This document shows, one piece after another, positions 14,849 to 22,152 of a stretch of DNA of 47,744 nt. The notes below the pieces were generated by a model. That model was given only the letters and a program-made list of their open reading frames with translations. It was not told the DNA's origin and searched no databases. Source of the DNA: a virus; IMG/VR virus record IMGVR_UViG_3300024959_000040, positions 1 to 47,744 of that record; one strand, given 5' to 3'. Both the position numbers and the translations under genes were made by a program. Within the stretch, counting starts at the first letter, position 1. Each line of letters starts with the position of its first letter.

Positions 14849-15175
14849 GTGGATGAAAAAATGGTCCGTATCCATATCCCGCAAGGGCTCGACTTTGCGG
14901 CACTGAAGCTGAGCCGAGACCCGGTGACCCTGGATGTTGAGTTCGACTGGGCGCCGATCGAGGCCATTTGCCGGGAGTCGGGAATTGACATTGCCCTCTT
15001 CAGAGATCAGCCAGAGGACAACCTGGCGGCGCTGATTCACCAGTGGTATCTGGAGCACCTGGAGCGCGGCGGTGCGCCGGACCCGGTGCAGGAAGCGTTG
15101 CAGGCCGAGGTGCAAGCCGAGGCTGCTGCTGGTGGGCAGGCGGGGGTGATCAACCACGCTGGAAAGTTGCAATGA
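14849..15175 (+). CDS. Hypothetical protein
   Basis: This 108-residue protein starts at GTG 14849, with GAGGAGGG about 8 bases upstream and 2 bases after the preceding stop. It is acidic, with an Ala/Glu-rich C terminus (LQAEVQAEAAAGGQ). Its end overlaps the start of the PP-loop gene (ATGA), so the two are probably translationally coupled. No domain is recognised. Confidence 0.6.
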   Translation: MDEKMVRIHIPQGLDFAALKLSRDPVTLDVEFDWAPIEAICRESGIDIALFRDQPEDNLAALIHQWYLEHLERGGAPDPVQEALQAEVQAEAAAGGQAGVINHAGKLQ

Positions 15176-15906
15176 CCAACCCCGTCTGCGAGGTGGTGCG
15201 CGCCGCCACCGGCCACGACAAGGCCCTGCTGTCGTTTTCCCTGGGGAAAGACAGCTGGGCTGCCTGGCTGAGTGCGCGCGACTACTTCGACTTCACGCCG
15301 TATTACCTGTACCTCGTGCCCGGCCTGGAGTTCGTGCAGGACTACATCGGCTATGCGGAGCAGAAGCTGGGTAAGCACATCGTGCAGTTGCCGCACCCTG
15401 CTTTTTATCGGTGGATCAACCATGCCACCTACCAGGCGCCGGAGCGGCTGCGCATCATTGCGGCGGTAGGTTGGCCAGACTTTCAGTACGACGACATTCG
15501 GGGTGCGGTGATCGAGGATTGCAAGCTGCCCGAGGATGTGTGGACTGCCACGGGGGTTCGGGCTGCTGACAGCCCGATGCGCCGGGCTTCGCTGATCAAG
15601 AACCAAGGGGTGAATGCGAAGCGCCAGTATTTTTACCCGTGCTGGGACTGGAAAAAGGAGCAGCTGCTGGCTGAGCTGATCAAGAACGACATCAAGCTGC
15701 CGGTGGATTACAAGGTGTTCGGGCGCTCGTTTGACGGCCTGGACTTGCGCTTTCTGATCAAGATCAGGGAGCATTTCCCCAGGGACTACCAGACCATCCT
15801 GGACTGGTTCCCGCTCGTGGATATGGAGATTGCCCGCTATGAATTCGCCCAACGCAACGGCACCGCACGGCTCGCTGGAGAGCGCCACCGAGCTGTCAGC
15901 GCTTGA
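15172..15906 (+). CDS. PP-loop ATPase, PAPS-reductase-like
   Basis: This 244-residue enzyme of the adenine-nucleotide alpha-hydrolase superfamily has the PP-loop LLSFSLGKDSWAAW (about residues 19-32), which binds the phosphates of ATP or a nucleotide substrate. A second motif, TGVRAADSPMRR (about 128-139), fits phage PAPS-reductase-like proteins. Relatives reduce PAPS, activate tRNA or modify DNA (for example DndC in phosphorothioation). No Fe-S CC motif of assimilatory reductases is seen, only isolated cysteines (IEDCKL, YPCWDW). The open frame extends to 15043, but the ATG at 15172 fits the domain start. The substrate is unknown. Confidence 0.75.
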   Translation: MTNPVCEVVRAATGHDKALLSFSLGKDSWAAWLSARDYFDFTPYYLYLVPGLEFVQDYIGYAEQKLGKHIVQLPHPAFYRWINHATYQAPERLRIIAAVGWPDFQYDDIRGAVIEDCKLPEDVWTATGVRAADSPMRRASLIKNQGVNAKRQYFYPCWDWKKEQLLAELIKNDIKLPVDYKVFGRSFDGLDLRFLIKIREHFPRDYQTILDWFPLVDMEIARYEFAQRNGTARLAGERHRAVSA

Positions 15907-16342
15907 CGGCCTGGACGATCTGGACGGTGGCGGCCTGGACGGGCTCGACGGCCTGGGCGGGCTGGATGCGCTGGACGCCGACGATGGCCCGGACATGGAA
16001 GACCCGATTGGTGAGCTGGACTACGACAACCTGACCAATGAGGAAGTGGCACACAAGGAAACCAGCGCGGTGCTCGAAGCCTTCAAGGCACGCGCCCAGG
16101 CCGAGCAGGAACGCTTCAAGCTGGCCACCGACAGCGAGTATTGGGTGGGGCTGTGCTTTCAGACGCGGGCGCAGAAAGAGGCGTTTCTGAAGGCGGCCAA
16201 GCTGATCCAGCATGGCGACAAGTACATCGACGGCCAGCTGCTGGCGCAGCGCATGGGCATCGAGCTGCCGCCTGCGGCCGTGCCCTACAACGTGAGCGCC
16301 AAGGTGGATGCTAAGTACGCGGCGCTGGTGAAGGATCTGTGA
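15839..16342 (+). CDS. Acidic repeat N-terminus, hypothetical protein
   Basis: This 167-residue protein has a low-complexity N-terminal region of Leu-Asp-Gly repeats (about residues 22-50, e.g. GLDDLDGGGLDGLDGLGGLD), then a helical domain (KARAQAEQERFKLATDSEYW, QTRAQKEAFLKAAKLI). It overlaps the end of the PP-loop gene by 68 bases in another frame, with GGAG about 10 bases before its ATG. Tight overlap suggests a partner of the PP-loop protein. No family is recognised. Confidence 0.6.
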   Translation: MNSPNATAPHGSLESATELSALDGLDDLDGGGLDGLDGLGGLDALDADDGPDMEDPIGELDYDNLTNEEVAHKETSAVLEAFKARAQAEQERFKLATDSEYWVGLCFQTRAQKEAFLKAAKLIQHGDKYIDGQLLAQRMGIELPPAAVPYNVSAKVDAKYAALVKDL

Positions 16343-16629
16343 TGGCAACCCAATTGGAAATGGACGCCCGGGTTAAGACCTTACGGGACGATGTGTTGAA
16401 GGCCATGCATGCGCACTCCCAGCCAATCAGGGTCACCCTGTATTGGGCGTGGGCCCGCCGTTTTACGGAGTTCGATGAGTTCATTGCCTACGGACCTCCA
16501 GGGCCGCATGCGGGGCCGGAGCTATTCAACGGTGTGGAACTGGAGATGGGCGAAGACTCCGACTTGGCCGTCGTCATGTTTGCCGACGGTAGCTCGAAGA
16601 GCGTTACCTTGGGTTCACCATGGATCTAG
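16342..16629 (+). CDS. Hypothetical protein
   Basis: This 95-residue protein starts at the ATG of an overlapping TGATG junction. It combines a helical N terminus with a C-terminal strand-rich part (DLAVVMFADGSSKSVTLG). It is unrecognised. It overlaps the next gene by 10 bases, consistent with one operon. Confidence 0.55.
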   Translation: MATQLEMDARVKTLRDDVLKAMHAHSQPIRVTLYWAWARRFTEFDEFIAYGPPGPHAGPELFNGVELEMGEDSDLAVVMFADGSSKSVTLGSPWI

Positions 16630-16904
16630 CATTCCCCTATGGCGACGGCAACCACCACCGCATGAGCTGGCGGCGGGCGTGGGATGTGGACGTGGACGGG
16701 CTGACCGCCACGCACCGCGAGACTGGGTTTGTGGTGGCGTTCGAGCCGAGCCCGGCGGGCGGGTATACCGCACGCATTGGGTGCACACTGCCGCCGTTCG
16801 GGCCTGACGGCGAGCAGGCCATGGCGCAGATGTTCGGGCTGCGGCAACTGCTCAAGGATGGGTGGGACATTTTCCACACGGTGGCGCGCAAAGCGCTGGC
16901 GTAA
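16620..16904 (+). CDS. Hypothetical protein
   Basis: This 94-residue protein is the last gene of the accessory block. It has an amphipathic C-terminal helix (EQAMAQMFGLRQLLKDGWDIF) and a middle segment rich in Thr and Gly. No family is recognised. It is followed by two hairpins, so the transcript probably ends here. Confidence 0.55.
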   Translation: MDLAFPYGDGNHHRMSWRRAWDVDVDGLTATHRETGFVVAFEPSPAGGYTARIGCTLPPFGPDGEQAMAQMFGLRQLLKDGWDIFHTVARKALA

Positions 16905-16912
16905 CGCCCCCC

Positions 16913-16934
16913 CGATACGGGAATCCCCGTATCG
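16913..16934 (+). terminator. 9-bp hairpin after the accessory block
   Basis: CGATACGGG (16913-16921) pairs perfectly with CCCGTATCG (16926-16934) around AATC. No T-run follows directly, but a second hairpin and two T-runs come within 70 bases. Confidence 0.5.
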
Positions 16935-16945
16935 CCCCAAAACCG

Positions 16946-16992
16946 CTCCAAAATCCATAGCTGCCAGCGCTTGCCATTCAAGCGCTAGGCGC
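16946..16992. repeat. REP-like palindromic element
   Basis: The core CAAAATCCATAGC (16949-16961) is followed by CCAGCGCTTG (16964-16973) pairing with CAAGCGCTAGG (16979-16989), with one unpaired A. Elements with an ATAGC head and an AGCGCTT stem are frequent between genes in Comamonadaceae. The same head occurs at 4733 and 5111, and an inverted version at 44825. T-runs at 16994-16998 and 17005-17011 could make it act as a terminator. Confidence 0.6.
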
Positions 16993-17066
16993 GCTTTTTG
17001 CCCCCTTTTTTCGCGCGCCTGAAACGCTGAAGATGCCCACGCGGACAACCCCGCGTCAGAGGCACC

Positions 17067-19736
17067 ATGAAGCGTTTCACCCTTATTGCTCTTGCAGTCA
17101 TGGCCGTGTCGGTGGTGGCTGCGTGGAAGGCGCCGCCGGCAGGGCGGCACATTCGCCTGGGGCATGAGGATGGGGTCCCTGGGCGGGTGCGGTTCCTGTC
17201 GCAAAGCATTTCGCTGGCCGAGGGCGCCAAGACTTCGTGGATCACGCTGACCCGTGTCGGGCAGTTCCACGACCCGCGCTATGGCGACTTTGCGATCACC
17301 CACGCCATGCTGGCGCAGATGGTGCAGAACTTCGATGGCCGCGTGCTGGGGCAGGACGTGTTCATTGACGTGGCGCACCGGCCAGACGATGGCGCTGCGG
17401 CCAAGGTGCTGCGGCTGTCGGTCGAAGACGGGCGGCTGCGCGCGCTGGTGGAGTGGACGCCGTTTGGCGTGCAGTCCGTCAAGGAACGGGGCTTCACCTA
17501 CCTGTCGGCCGAGTACCACGAAGCGTGGCAGGACAACGAAAAGAAGCAGCAGCACGGCTGCGTGCTGCTGGGTGCGGGCCTGACGAACCGGCCCGTGATT
17601 TCGCGCCTGGACGGCATCGACCCCAAATCCCTTTCGCAGGACAACGACCACGACGCGAGCGTGCGCGTGGCCGTGTCCCACCAACTTCTCAAAGAACTGC
17701 AGGAGCAGGACACCATGAACTTCATTGAACAACTCAAGGCGCACTACAAGGCGCTGGGCCTGTCCGACGCTGTGGCCACCAAGCTGCTGGCCGAGGCGCA
17801 AAAGCAACTCGACGTCGCTGCCGCCGACCAGGTGAAGTGCCTGGCGCTGGTGGAAACGTGGAAGGCGAACGGCGCCGCAGTGCACGAGCAAATCAAGGCG
17901 CTGGCCGTTGCCAGCCCCGGCCAACCGCAGAACGTGACGATCACCCTGGCCACGCCCGCCGTGGACGTGGACGCCGCCGTGAAGCTGGCGATGAAGGCGG
18001 CAGATGACGCCAAGACGCTGGCGCAGACCACCATTGCGGCCAAACACAAGCTGCTGGCCACCACCATTGCCGAGGGCAACAAGGATCTTGACGAGGCCGC
18101 CGCGCGTCAGCTTTGCGCGAATGTGGAGCCTTTGATTACCGCCGACACCACCGACGAGCAGGTCAAGGCCCTGGCGCAAATGCAGATCGACCACGTGCAG
18201 CAGCTCAGCGCACAGGCCAAGCTGCAGGGCATGGGCTATGTGCAGATTGCGGGCAATGCGCGCATCACGGTGGACAGCAGCAACAGCATCAAGAGCCTGC
18301 AGGCCACCATTGACAAGCGCCTGGGCTACGAGGGCATGAACGAGGCCAAGCGCTTCGAGAAGACGGGCGGCAAGCTGCTCGCGGTGAACAAGGACTTTGC
18401 CGAGAAGGCGCTGGCCCAGTTCGATGCAGCCAACGGCCAGCGCCTGGACGCCGAGCACAAGATGCTCGCCGCCGGTACCGGCACGATCAGCGACGTGGCC
18501 GTGCCCGTGGTGGCCGAGCGCACGGTGCTGCGCGAAGCGCTGTACAACCTGACCAGCCTGGCCTTTGTGAACGCCGGCACGGCCCCGTTTGCCAACGTGC
18601 TGACGGTGCCTTACAGCTACCGCGACCAGACCGCTGCTGGTGTGGGCGCGCTGCGCCGCTATGAAGGCCAGGGCATTCGCCGCGCCGGGGTGATCCAGAC
18701 GCAGGAAGAGGCCCGCCCGATTCCGCAAAAGCTGGCCTACCTGCTTTCGAGCGAGCTGCGCCTGCTGATGAGCGCATCGCCGATTGACTTTGACCCGCTG
18801 GCCGAGAACATCCGCAACATCGTGCGGATCGTGGGCGAGGACACCGAGGCGATCAACTACAACGAAATGGTCTTCTCGGCCGACGAGTCGGGCGCCACGG
18901 CGTTCAGCGACACGCTGACGGCCCAGTGCAACGGCACCAATAAGGTGTTTGTCACCAGCGTGTTCCCGGTGGTGCGCCCGCGCCAGGCCTACGACCTCAA
19001 GGGCAATGCCGTGGGCAGCCCGACCAACCCGCTGACCATTACCTATGACGGCACGGTGCGCACCGAGTACGCGCTGCCGGCCGATGGCAGCGCGCTGCCC
19101 GCAGGCATTTACTACGCCATGGACTGGAACCTGGGCGAATTCCGCCTGCTGGACCAAACCGGCGCGGCCGTCTTGCCGGCCAACGGCAAGGTGCTGACGG
19201 TGACGGGCTCGCGCGCCACGAACCGCTCGATCTGGAACGTGGATGTGGTGGGCACGGAAAACATTCGCGACCGCTACGACCGCCTGCTGACCGAGATTGG
19301 CAACCGCAAGGTGGTGATCGAGAACGACCGCTACTACACCGCCAACTTCGCGCTGATGAGCGGCGCCATGGACAACGCGCTGTCGCAGGCCGAGAGCTTC
19401 CGCTCCAGCAGCTCGCGCGTGGCCACTGGCCTCGCGGCGGACGGCAGCCTGGGCTTTACCAAGGGCATTCCCACCTTCAACCCCAGCGCGCCGGGGCTGG
19501 TGCTGGGCGACAGCCGCATTCTGGTGGGCGAGCGGGCGAACACGCGCTTTCGCATGGTGAAGGCTTTTGCCATGAACCCACCCGAGCAGGCGCGCAACTC
19601 GAACGGCCTGTACACCGACCAGCAGGAAGGCTTTGGCACGCAGTACATCGTGAGCCACACGCCGACGCAGCTGAAAAACAGTCTGACCTCGATCGTCGTC
19701 TACAGCTCGACCGGGCGTGTAGCTCGCGCTGCCTGA
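17067..19736 (+). CDS. Fused maturation protease, scaffold and major capsid protein
   Basis: This 889-residue polyprotein has three parts. Residues about 56-195 resemble Mu protein-I-type prohead proteases; H104 (DVAHRP) and S147 (TYLSAEY) are likely catalytic. Residues about 217-385 are helical and Lys/Ala/Gln-rich, like a scaffold. Residues about 390-889 look like a major capsid protein (EGMNEAKRFEKTGGKLLAVN, NRKVVIENDRYYTANFALMSGAMDNALSQAE). These are usually two or three genes. The first 20 residues are hydrophobic, an odd feature. An internal ATG at 17715 with AGGAG 9 bases upstream could give a separate scaffold-capsid product. A small hairpin (17039-17056) precedes the start. Confidence 0.8.
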   Translation: MKRFTLIALAVMAVSVVAAWKAPPAGRHIRLGHEDGVPGRVRFLSQSISLAEGAKTSWITLTRVGQFHDPRYGDFAITHAMLAQMVQNFDGRVLGQDVFIDVAHRPDDGAAAKVLRLSVEDGRLRALVEWTPFGVQSVKERGFTYLSAEYHEAWQDNEKKQQHGCVLLGAGLTNRPVISRLDGIDPKSLSQDNDHDASVRVAVSHQLLKELQEQDTMNFIEQLKAHYKALGLSDAVATKLLAEAQKQLDVAAADQVKCLALVETWKANGAAVHEQIKALAVASPGQPQNVTITLATPAVDVDAAVKLAMKAADDAKTLAQTTIAAKHKLLATTIAEGNKDLDEAAARQLCANVEPLITADTTDEQVKALAQMQIDHVQQLSAQAKLQGMGYVQIAGNARITVDSSNSIKSLQATIDKRLGYEGMNEAKRFEKTGGKLLAVNKDFAEKALAQFDAANGQRLDAEHKMLAAGTGTISDVAVPVVAERTVLREALYNLTSLAFVNAGTAPFANVLTVPYSYRDQTAAGVGALRRYEGQGIRRAGVIQTQEEARPIPQKLAYLLSSELRLLMSASPIDFDPLAENIRNIVRIVGEDTEAINYNEMVFSADESGATAFSDTLTAQCNGTNKVFVTSVFPVVRPRQAYDLKGNAVGSPTNPLTITYDGTVRTEYALPADGSALPAGIYYAMDWNLGEFRLLDQTGAAVLPANGKVLTVTGSRATNRSIWNVDVVGTENIRDRYDRLLTEIGNRKVVIENDRYYTANFALMSGAMDNALSQAESFRSSSSRVATGLAADGSLGFTKGIPTFNPSAPGLVLGDSRILVGERANTRFRMVKAFAMNPPEQARNSNGLYTDQQEGFGTQYIVSHTPTQLKNSLTSIVVYSSTGRVARAA
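17715..19736 (+). CDS. Possible internal-start product: scaffold plus capsid
   Basis: The in-frame ATG at 17715 (MNFIEQLKAHYKAL) has AGGAG at 17701-17705 and would yield 673 residues lacking the protease. Nested in-frame scaffold or capsid genes are known in lambda-type head modules (C/Nu3). It falls exactly at the domain boundary, which is the main support; expression is unproven. Confidence 0.45.
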   Translation: MNFIEQLKAHYKALGLSDAVATKLLAEAQKQLDVAAADQVKCLALVETWKANGAAVHEQIKALAVASPGQPQNVTITLATPAVDVDAAVKLAMKAADDAKTLAQTTIAAKHKLLATTIAEGNKDLDEAAARQLCANVEPLITADTTDEQVKALAQMQIDHVQQLSAQAKLQGMGYVQIAGNARITVDSSNSIKSLQATIDKRLGYEGMNEAKRFEKTGGKLLAVNKDFAEKALAQFDAANGQRLDAEHKMLAAGTGTISDVAVPVVAERTVLREALYNLTSLAFVNAGTAPFANVLTVPYSYRDQTAAGVGALRRYEGQGIRRAGVIQTQEEARPIPQKLAYLLSSELRLLMSASPIDFDPLAENIRNIVRIVGEDTEAINYNEMVFSADESGATAFSDTLTAQCNGTNKVFVTSVFPVVRPRQAYDLKGNAVGSPTNPLTITYDGTVRTEYALPADGSALPAGIYYAMDWNLGEFRLLDQTGAAVLPANGKVLTVTGSRATNRSIWNVDVVGTENIRDRYDRLLTEIGNRKVVIENDRYYTANFALMSGAMDNALSQAESFRSSSSRVATGLAADGSLGFTKGIPTFNPSAPGLVLGDSRILVGERANTRFRMVKAFAMNPPEQARNSNGLYTDQQEGFGTQYIVSHTPTQLKNSLTSIVVYSSTGRVARAA

Positions 19737-19759
19737 ATAACCCCCACCGCACCTGTAGC

Positions 19760-19793
19760 CCCCTGAGCGCGCCCATTGGCGGCGCGCCAGGGG
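19760..19793 (+). other. Strong hairpin after the capsid gene
   Basis: CCCCTG (19760-19765) pairs with CAGGGG (19788-19793), and GCGCGCC (19767-19773) with GGCGCGC (19781-19787), with a single bulged A. It has 13 base pairs and no T-run. It sits between the capsid stop and the next gene's AAGGAG, and may stabilise the capsid message or reduce read-through. Confidence 0.55.
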
Positions 19794-19815
19794 CGCAGCG
19801 GCGAAGGAGAACCCC

Positions 19816-20277
19816 ATGGGCACCCGACACATCGAGAACCACACGGCCAATGCCATCTTCGTGGGTGGCAAGCTGATCCCCCCTGGATCTGGCCGCGACA
19901 TTGACGAAGCCTTGCTGCCGCCTGAGCGGCGCGGCGCGCCTGAGCAGGACGGCGCACCGGCAGAGCCCACGCTGGCCGAGCTTGTGGCCGAGCTGCATGG
20001 GCGCAGCGTGAAAGACATTGCCGCCGAGCTGCCCAACCTGAAGCAGGAAGCGCTCGACATGCTGCGCGAGGCCGAGAACGCTTCGACCAAACCGCGCACC
20101 AGCCTGCTGGCCGCGCTGGACGCCGAGCGCCTGCGCCGGGCGGATGAGCAGTTGCAGGCGGATGCCGACGCGGCTTACCAGGCGCAGCTGGCCGGGCTGA
20201 CGCCTGAGCAGCTTGCCGCCATTGGTGAAGGCGCCCCGGCTGGTACGCCGGGCACGGGCGAGAAGCCGCAGGCATAA
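19816..20277 (+). CDS. Putative head protein after the capsid gene
   Basis: This 153-residue acidic protein has an N-terminal segment (ENHTANAIFVGGKLIPPGSG) resembling short phage proteins that follow the capsid gene. Helical, charged middle and C-terminal parts follow (KDIAAELPNLKQEALDMLRE, LRRADEQLQADADAAY). AAGGAG precedes the ATG. A head-decoration or completion role is inferred from position only. Confidence 0.6.
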   Translation: MGTRHIENHTANAIFVGGKLIPPGSGRDIDEALLPPERRGAPEQDGAPAEPTLAELVAELHGRSVKDIAAELPNLKQEALDMLREAENASTKPRTSLLAALDAERLRRADEQLQADADAAYQAQLAGLTPEQLAAIGEGAPAGTPGTGEKPQA

Positions 20278-20292
20278 GGGCAGCACGCAGCC

Positions 20293-20913
20293 ATGGCCTT
20301 GCTTTTGTCATCGGTGGTAGCGGCCCTGAAGGCTTCGCTGGGCGAGGCTGCGGCGCAGTTTCGCGCGGCGCAGGACGCCGACTTTGTGCGCATGCTGCAA
20401 CTGGTGCTGCCCGACATGCAGGCCAAGCGCCCGGTGACGCGGCCGGGCGAGGTGGAGCTGTTTGCCTACCAGCCCAGCTATTTGCTGGCGTACCCCGACT
20501 TTGCCGCGTTCAAGACCCATTTGTGGGCCAACCCCGCGCAGACCCCCAAGCCGTGGGATGCGTGCTGGCCCGGCGCCGTGCCGCGCGTGGCGGCGCAGCG
20601 CGACGGCACCGATTGGTATCTGGAGCTGAGCCCGGCGCCTACGCCGCGCCAGTTGTCCGTGTGGGGCAGCACGCTGCGGTTTTGGTACTTCGCCCGCCAT
20701 GTGCTGACCGACACGCCGGGCGAGAGCACCGTGAACGACAACGACCTGGGCCTGCTCGTGCTGCGCGCGCAGGCCGAGGCCATGCGCGAGCTGGCGCTGC
20801 GCAACGTGGTGAAGACCACCCAGATGCGCGACGGCTACAGCGGCACGCCGCGCAACGGCACGCCCAGCGCGCTGTTCGAGCTGCTGCTGCAAGAGTTCAA
20901 GGAGGCGCGCTAG
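20293..20913 (+). CDS. Putative head-tail connector
   Basis: This 206-residue protein lies between the capsid and the gp10-like gene, the usual place for head-completion and connector proteins. It has an N-terminal helix pair (VVAALKASLGEAAAQFRAAQ), a central aromatic-rich part (WDACWPGAVP, DWYLELSP) and a C-terminal helical part (ALRNVVKTTQMRDGYSG). The specific family is not recognised. Confidence 0.55.
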   Translation: MALLLSSVVAALKASLGEAAAQFRAAQDADFVRMLQLVLPDMQAKRPVTRPGEVELFAYQPSYLLAYPDFAAFKTHLWANPAQTPKPWDACWPGAVPRVAAQRDGTDWYLELSPAPTPRQLSVWGSTLRFWYFARHVLTDTPGESTVNDNDLGLLVLRAQAEAMRELALRNVVKTTQMRDGYSGTPRNGTPSALFELLLQEFKEAR

Positions 20914-20915
20914 CC

Positions 20916-21461
20916 ATGGCGACTTCCAACGTGCATGTGGTGAGCGCGCAGATGCGCGCGCAGGGCGCAGGGCTGGAGCAGGCGCTGAGTGCCGAGCTGG
21001 CCGACATTGCGCAGCACGCCGCGGTGCTGATGAAGAACCGGGCGCCGAAGTTTCGCAGCACGCTGACCAATTCGATTCACGCCGAAAAAACCGGCGAGCT
21101 CGAATGGAGCGTGGGGCCCGGTGTGGCCTACGCCCTGCCGGTGGAAGAGGGCCGCAAACCCGGCAAGGGCTTGCCGCGCTGGAGCGACCCCGAGGCGGCG
21201 GACATCAAGGCCTGGCTGACCTCCAAGGCGTTTGCCGGGCGCCGGCGTGCACGCAAGAACACCACGGGCGCGCTGCAGGAGAACCTGGAGCTGCGCGACC
21301 GCTACGAGGGCCTGGCCTGGCATGTGCGGCATTTCGGCGTCAAGGCGCAGCCCTTTGTGGGGCCGGTGGCCGCGCAGATGCAGCGCATCTTCCCCGCCCG
21401 CATGGAGCAGGCGGGGCGCGAATTTCTTGCCAGCAGCGGCGCGGCAGGGGGTGCAGCGTGA
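20916..21461 (+). CDS. HK97-gp10-like head-tail joining protein
   Basis: This 181-residue protein fits the gp10 family, a neck or head-tail joining protein. Evidence is VLMKNRAPKFRSTLTNSIHAE and the later VGPGVAYALPVEEGRKPGKG, a pattern seen where the family has a conserved Y..YVEFGT segment, plus the C-terminal KAQPFVGPVAAQMQRIF. The ATG at 20916, with GGAGG upstream, replaces the longer open frame from 20523. A basic stretch (AGRRRARKN) is notable. It overlaps the next gene by GTGA. Confidence 0.7.
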   Translation: MATSNVHVVSAQMRAQGAGLEQALSAELADIAQHAAVLMKNRAPKFRSTLTNSIHAEKTGELEWSVGPGVAYALPVEEGRKPGKGLPRWSDPEAADIKAWLTSKAFAGRRRARKNTTGALQENLELRDRYEGLAWHVRHFGVKAQPFVGPVAAQMQRIFPARMEQAGREFLASSGAAGGAA

Positions 21462-21889
21462 ACGAACTTGATACGGCCCTGGAGGCCATCAAAACCAGCC
21501 TGGCCGCCGCGCTCCCACTGCGCGTGGTGCAGCGCAGCCTGGTGCTCGACCCCATGAACCACGACCCCGCCGCGCTGGAGCGGGGCGTGATCTGCCTGGT
21601 GGCCGGTGGTGGTGGGCGTTTTGCCAACTACCGCGGCCGCGAGGCGCAACTGGGCCACTGCACGCTGGGAGTGGTGGGCTTTGTGAAGGTGGCCGAAGGG
21701 AGCGACGCGCTGGCGGTGGAGCAGGCGGAACTTGCCCTGCTGGCCGATGTGCTCGCCTGGGTGGCCGCGCCTGTGGCCCCCGGTGCGCCCAAGCCCTGGG
21801 ACAGCGCCTTGCCGCAGGACTGGCGCTGCAGCCGGCAGATGGAACACCCCTACGGCTGGATGGTGCTGGACCTGGACGTGCGGCCGTGA
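21458..21889 (+). CDS. Putative tail terminator / completion protein
   Basis: This 143-residue protein starts at GTG overlapping the previous stop. Its position directly before the tail genes and its fold-like pattern (ELDTALEAIKTSLAAALPLR at the start, then a strand-rich middle, ending YGWMVLDLDVRP) suit a tail terminator (lambda U or HK97 gp17-like). This is a positional inference; no strong motif is present. Confidence 0.5.
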   Translation: MNELDTALEAIKTSLAAALPLRVVQRSLVLDPMNHDPAALERGVICLVAGGGGRFANYRGREAQLGHCTLGVVGFVKVAEGSDALAVEQAELALLADVLAWVAAPVAPGAPKPWDSALPQDWRCSRQMEHPYGWMVLDLDVRP

Positions 21890-21923
21890 GCAGCGAGCAA
21901 CCCATTTTCAAAGGACGAAAGCC

Positions 21924-22121
21924 ATGAACGAAAAAGTGACCAAGCCCAAGGGCGAATCTGAAGCCGCCGAGGCACCGCGCCAGCCCATGCCCATGCCCGA
22001 AGGCGGCTGGCCAGCGGACGAGTTCAGCGGCCAGGCCGGCAGCTTTGCCCGCGACCCCTACACGGGCAAGCGCACCCGGCTCGAAGACCCCACCGGCCCC
22101 CGGCCCGGCGCGATCGTCTGA
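21924..22121 (+). CDS. Small hypothetical phage protein
   Basis: This 65-residue polar protein is rich in Pro, Glu and Lys, with DPYTGKRTRLEDPTGPRPG at the end, and is probably largely unfolded. AAGGA lies upstream of the ATG at 21924. It sits just before the tail tube gene. The longer open frame from 21732 overlaps the previous gene and is rejected. Confidence 0.55.
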   Translation: MNEKVTKPKGESEAAEAPRQPMPMPEGGWPADEFSGQAGSFARDPYTGKRTRLEDPTGPRPGAIV

Positions 22122-22152
22122 GCCAACCCAACCCCATTCCTAGGAGAACGAC

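Noticed and set aside
16626-20099. Minus-strand ORF of 1157 codons opposite the capsid region
   Set aside because: Mirror-frame artefact of GC-rich codons over the protease-capsid polyprotein, with no recognisable domain.
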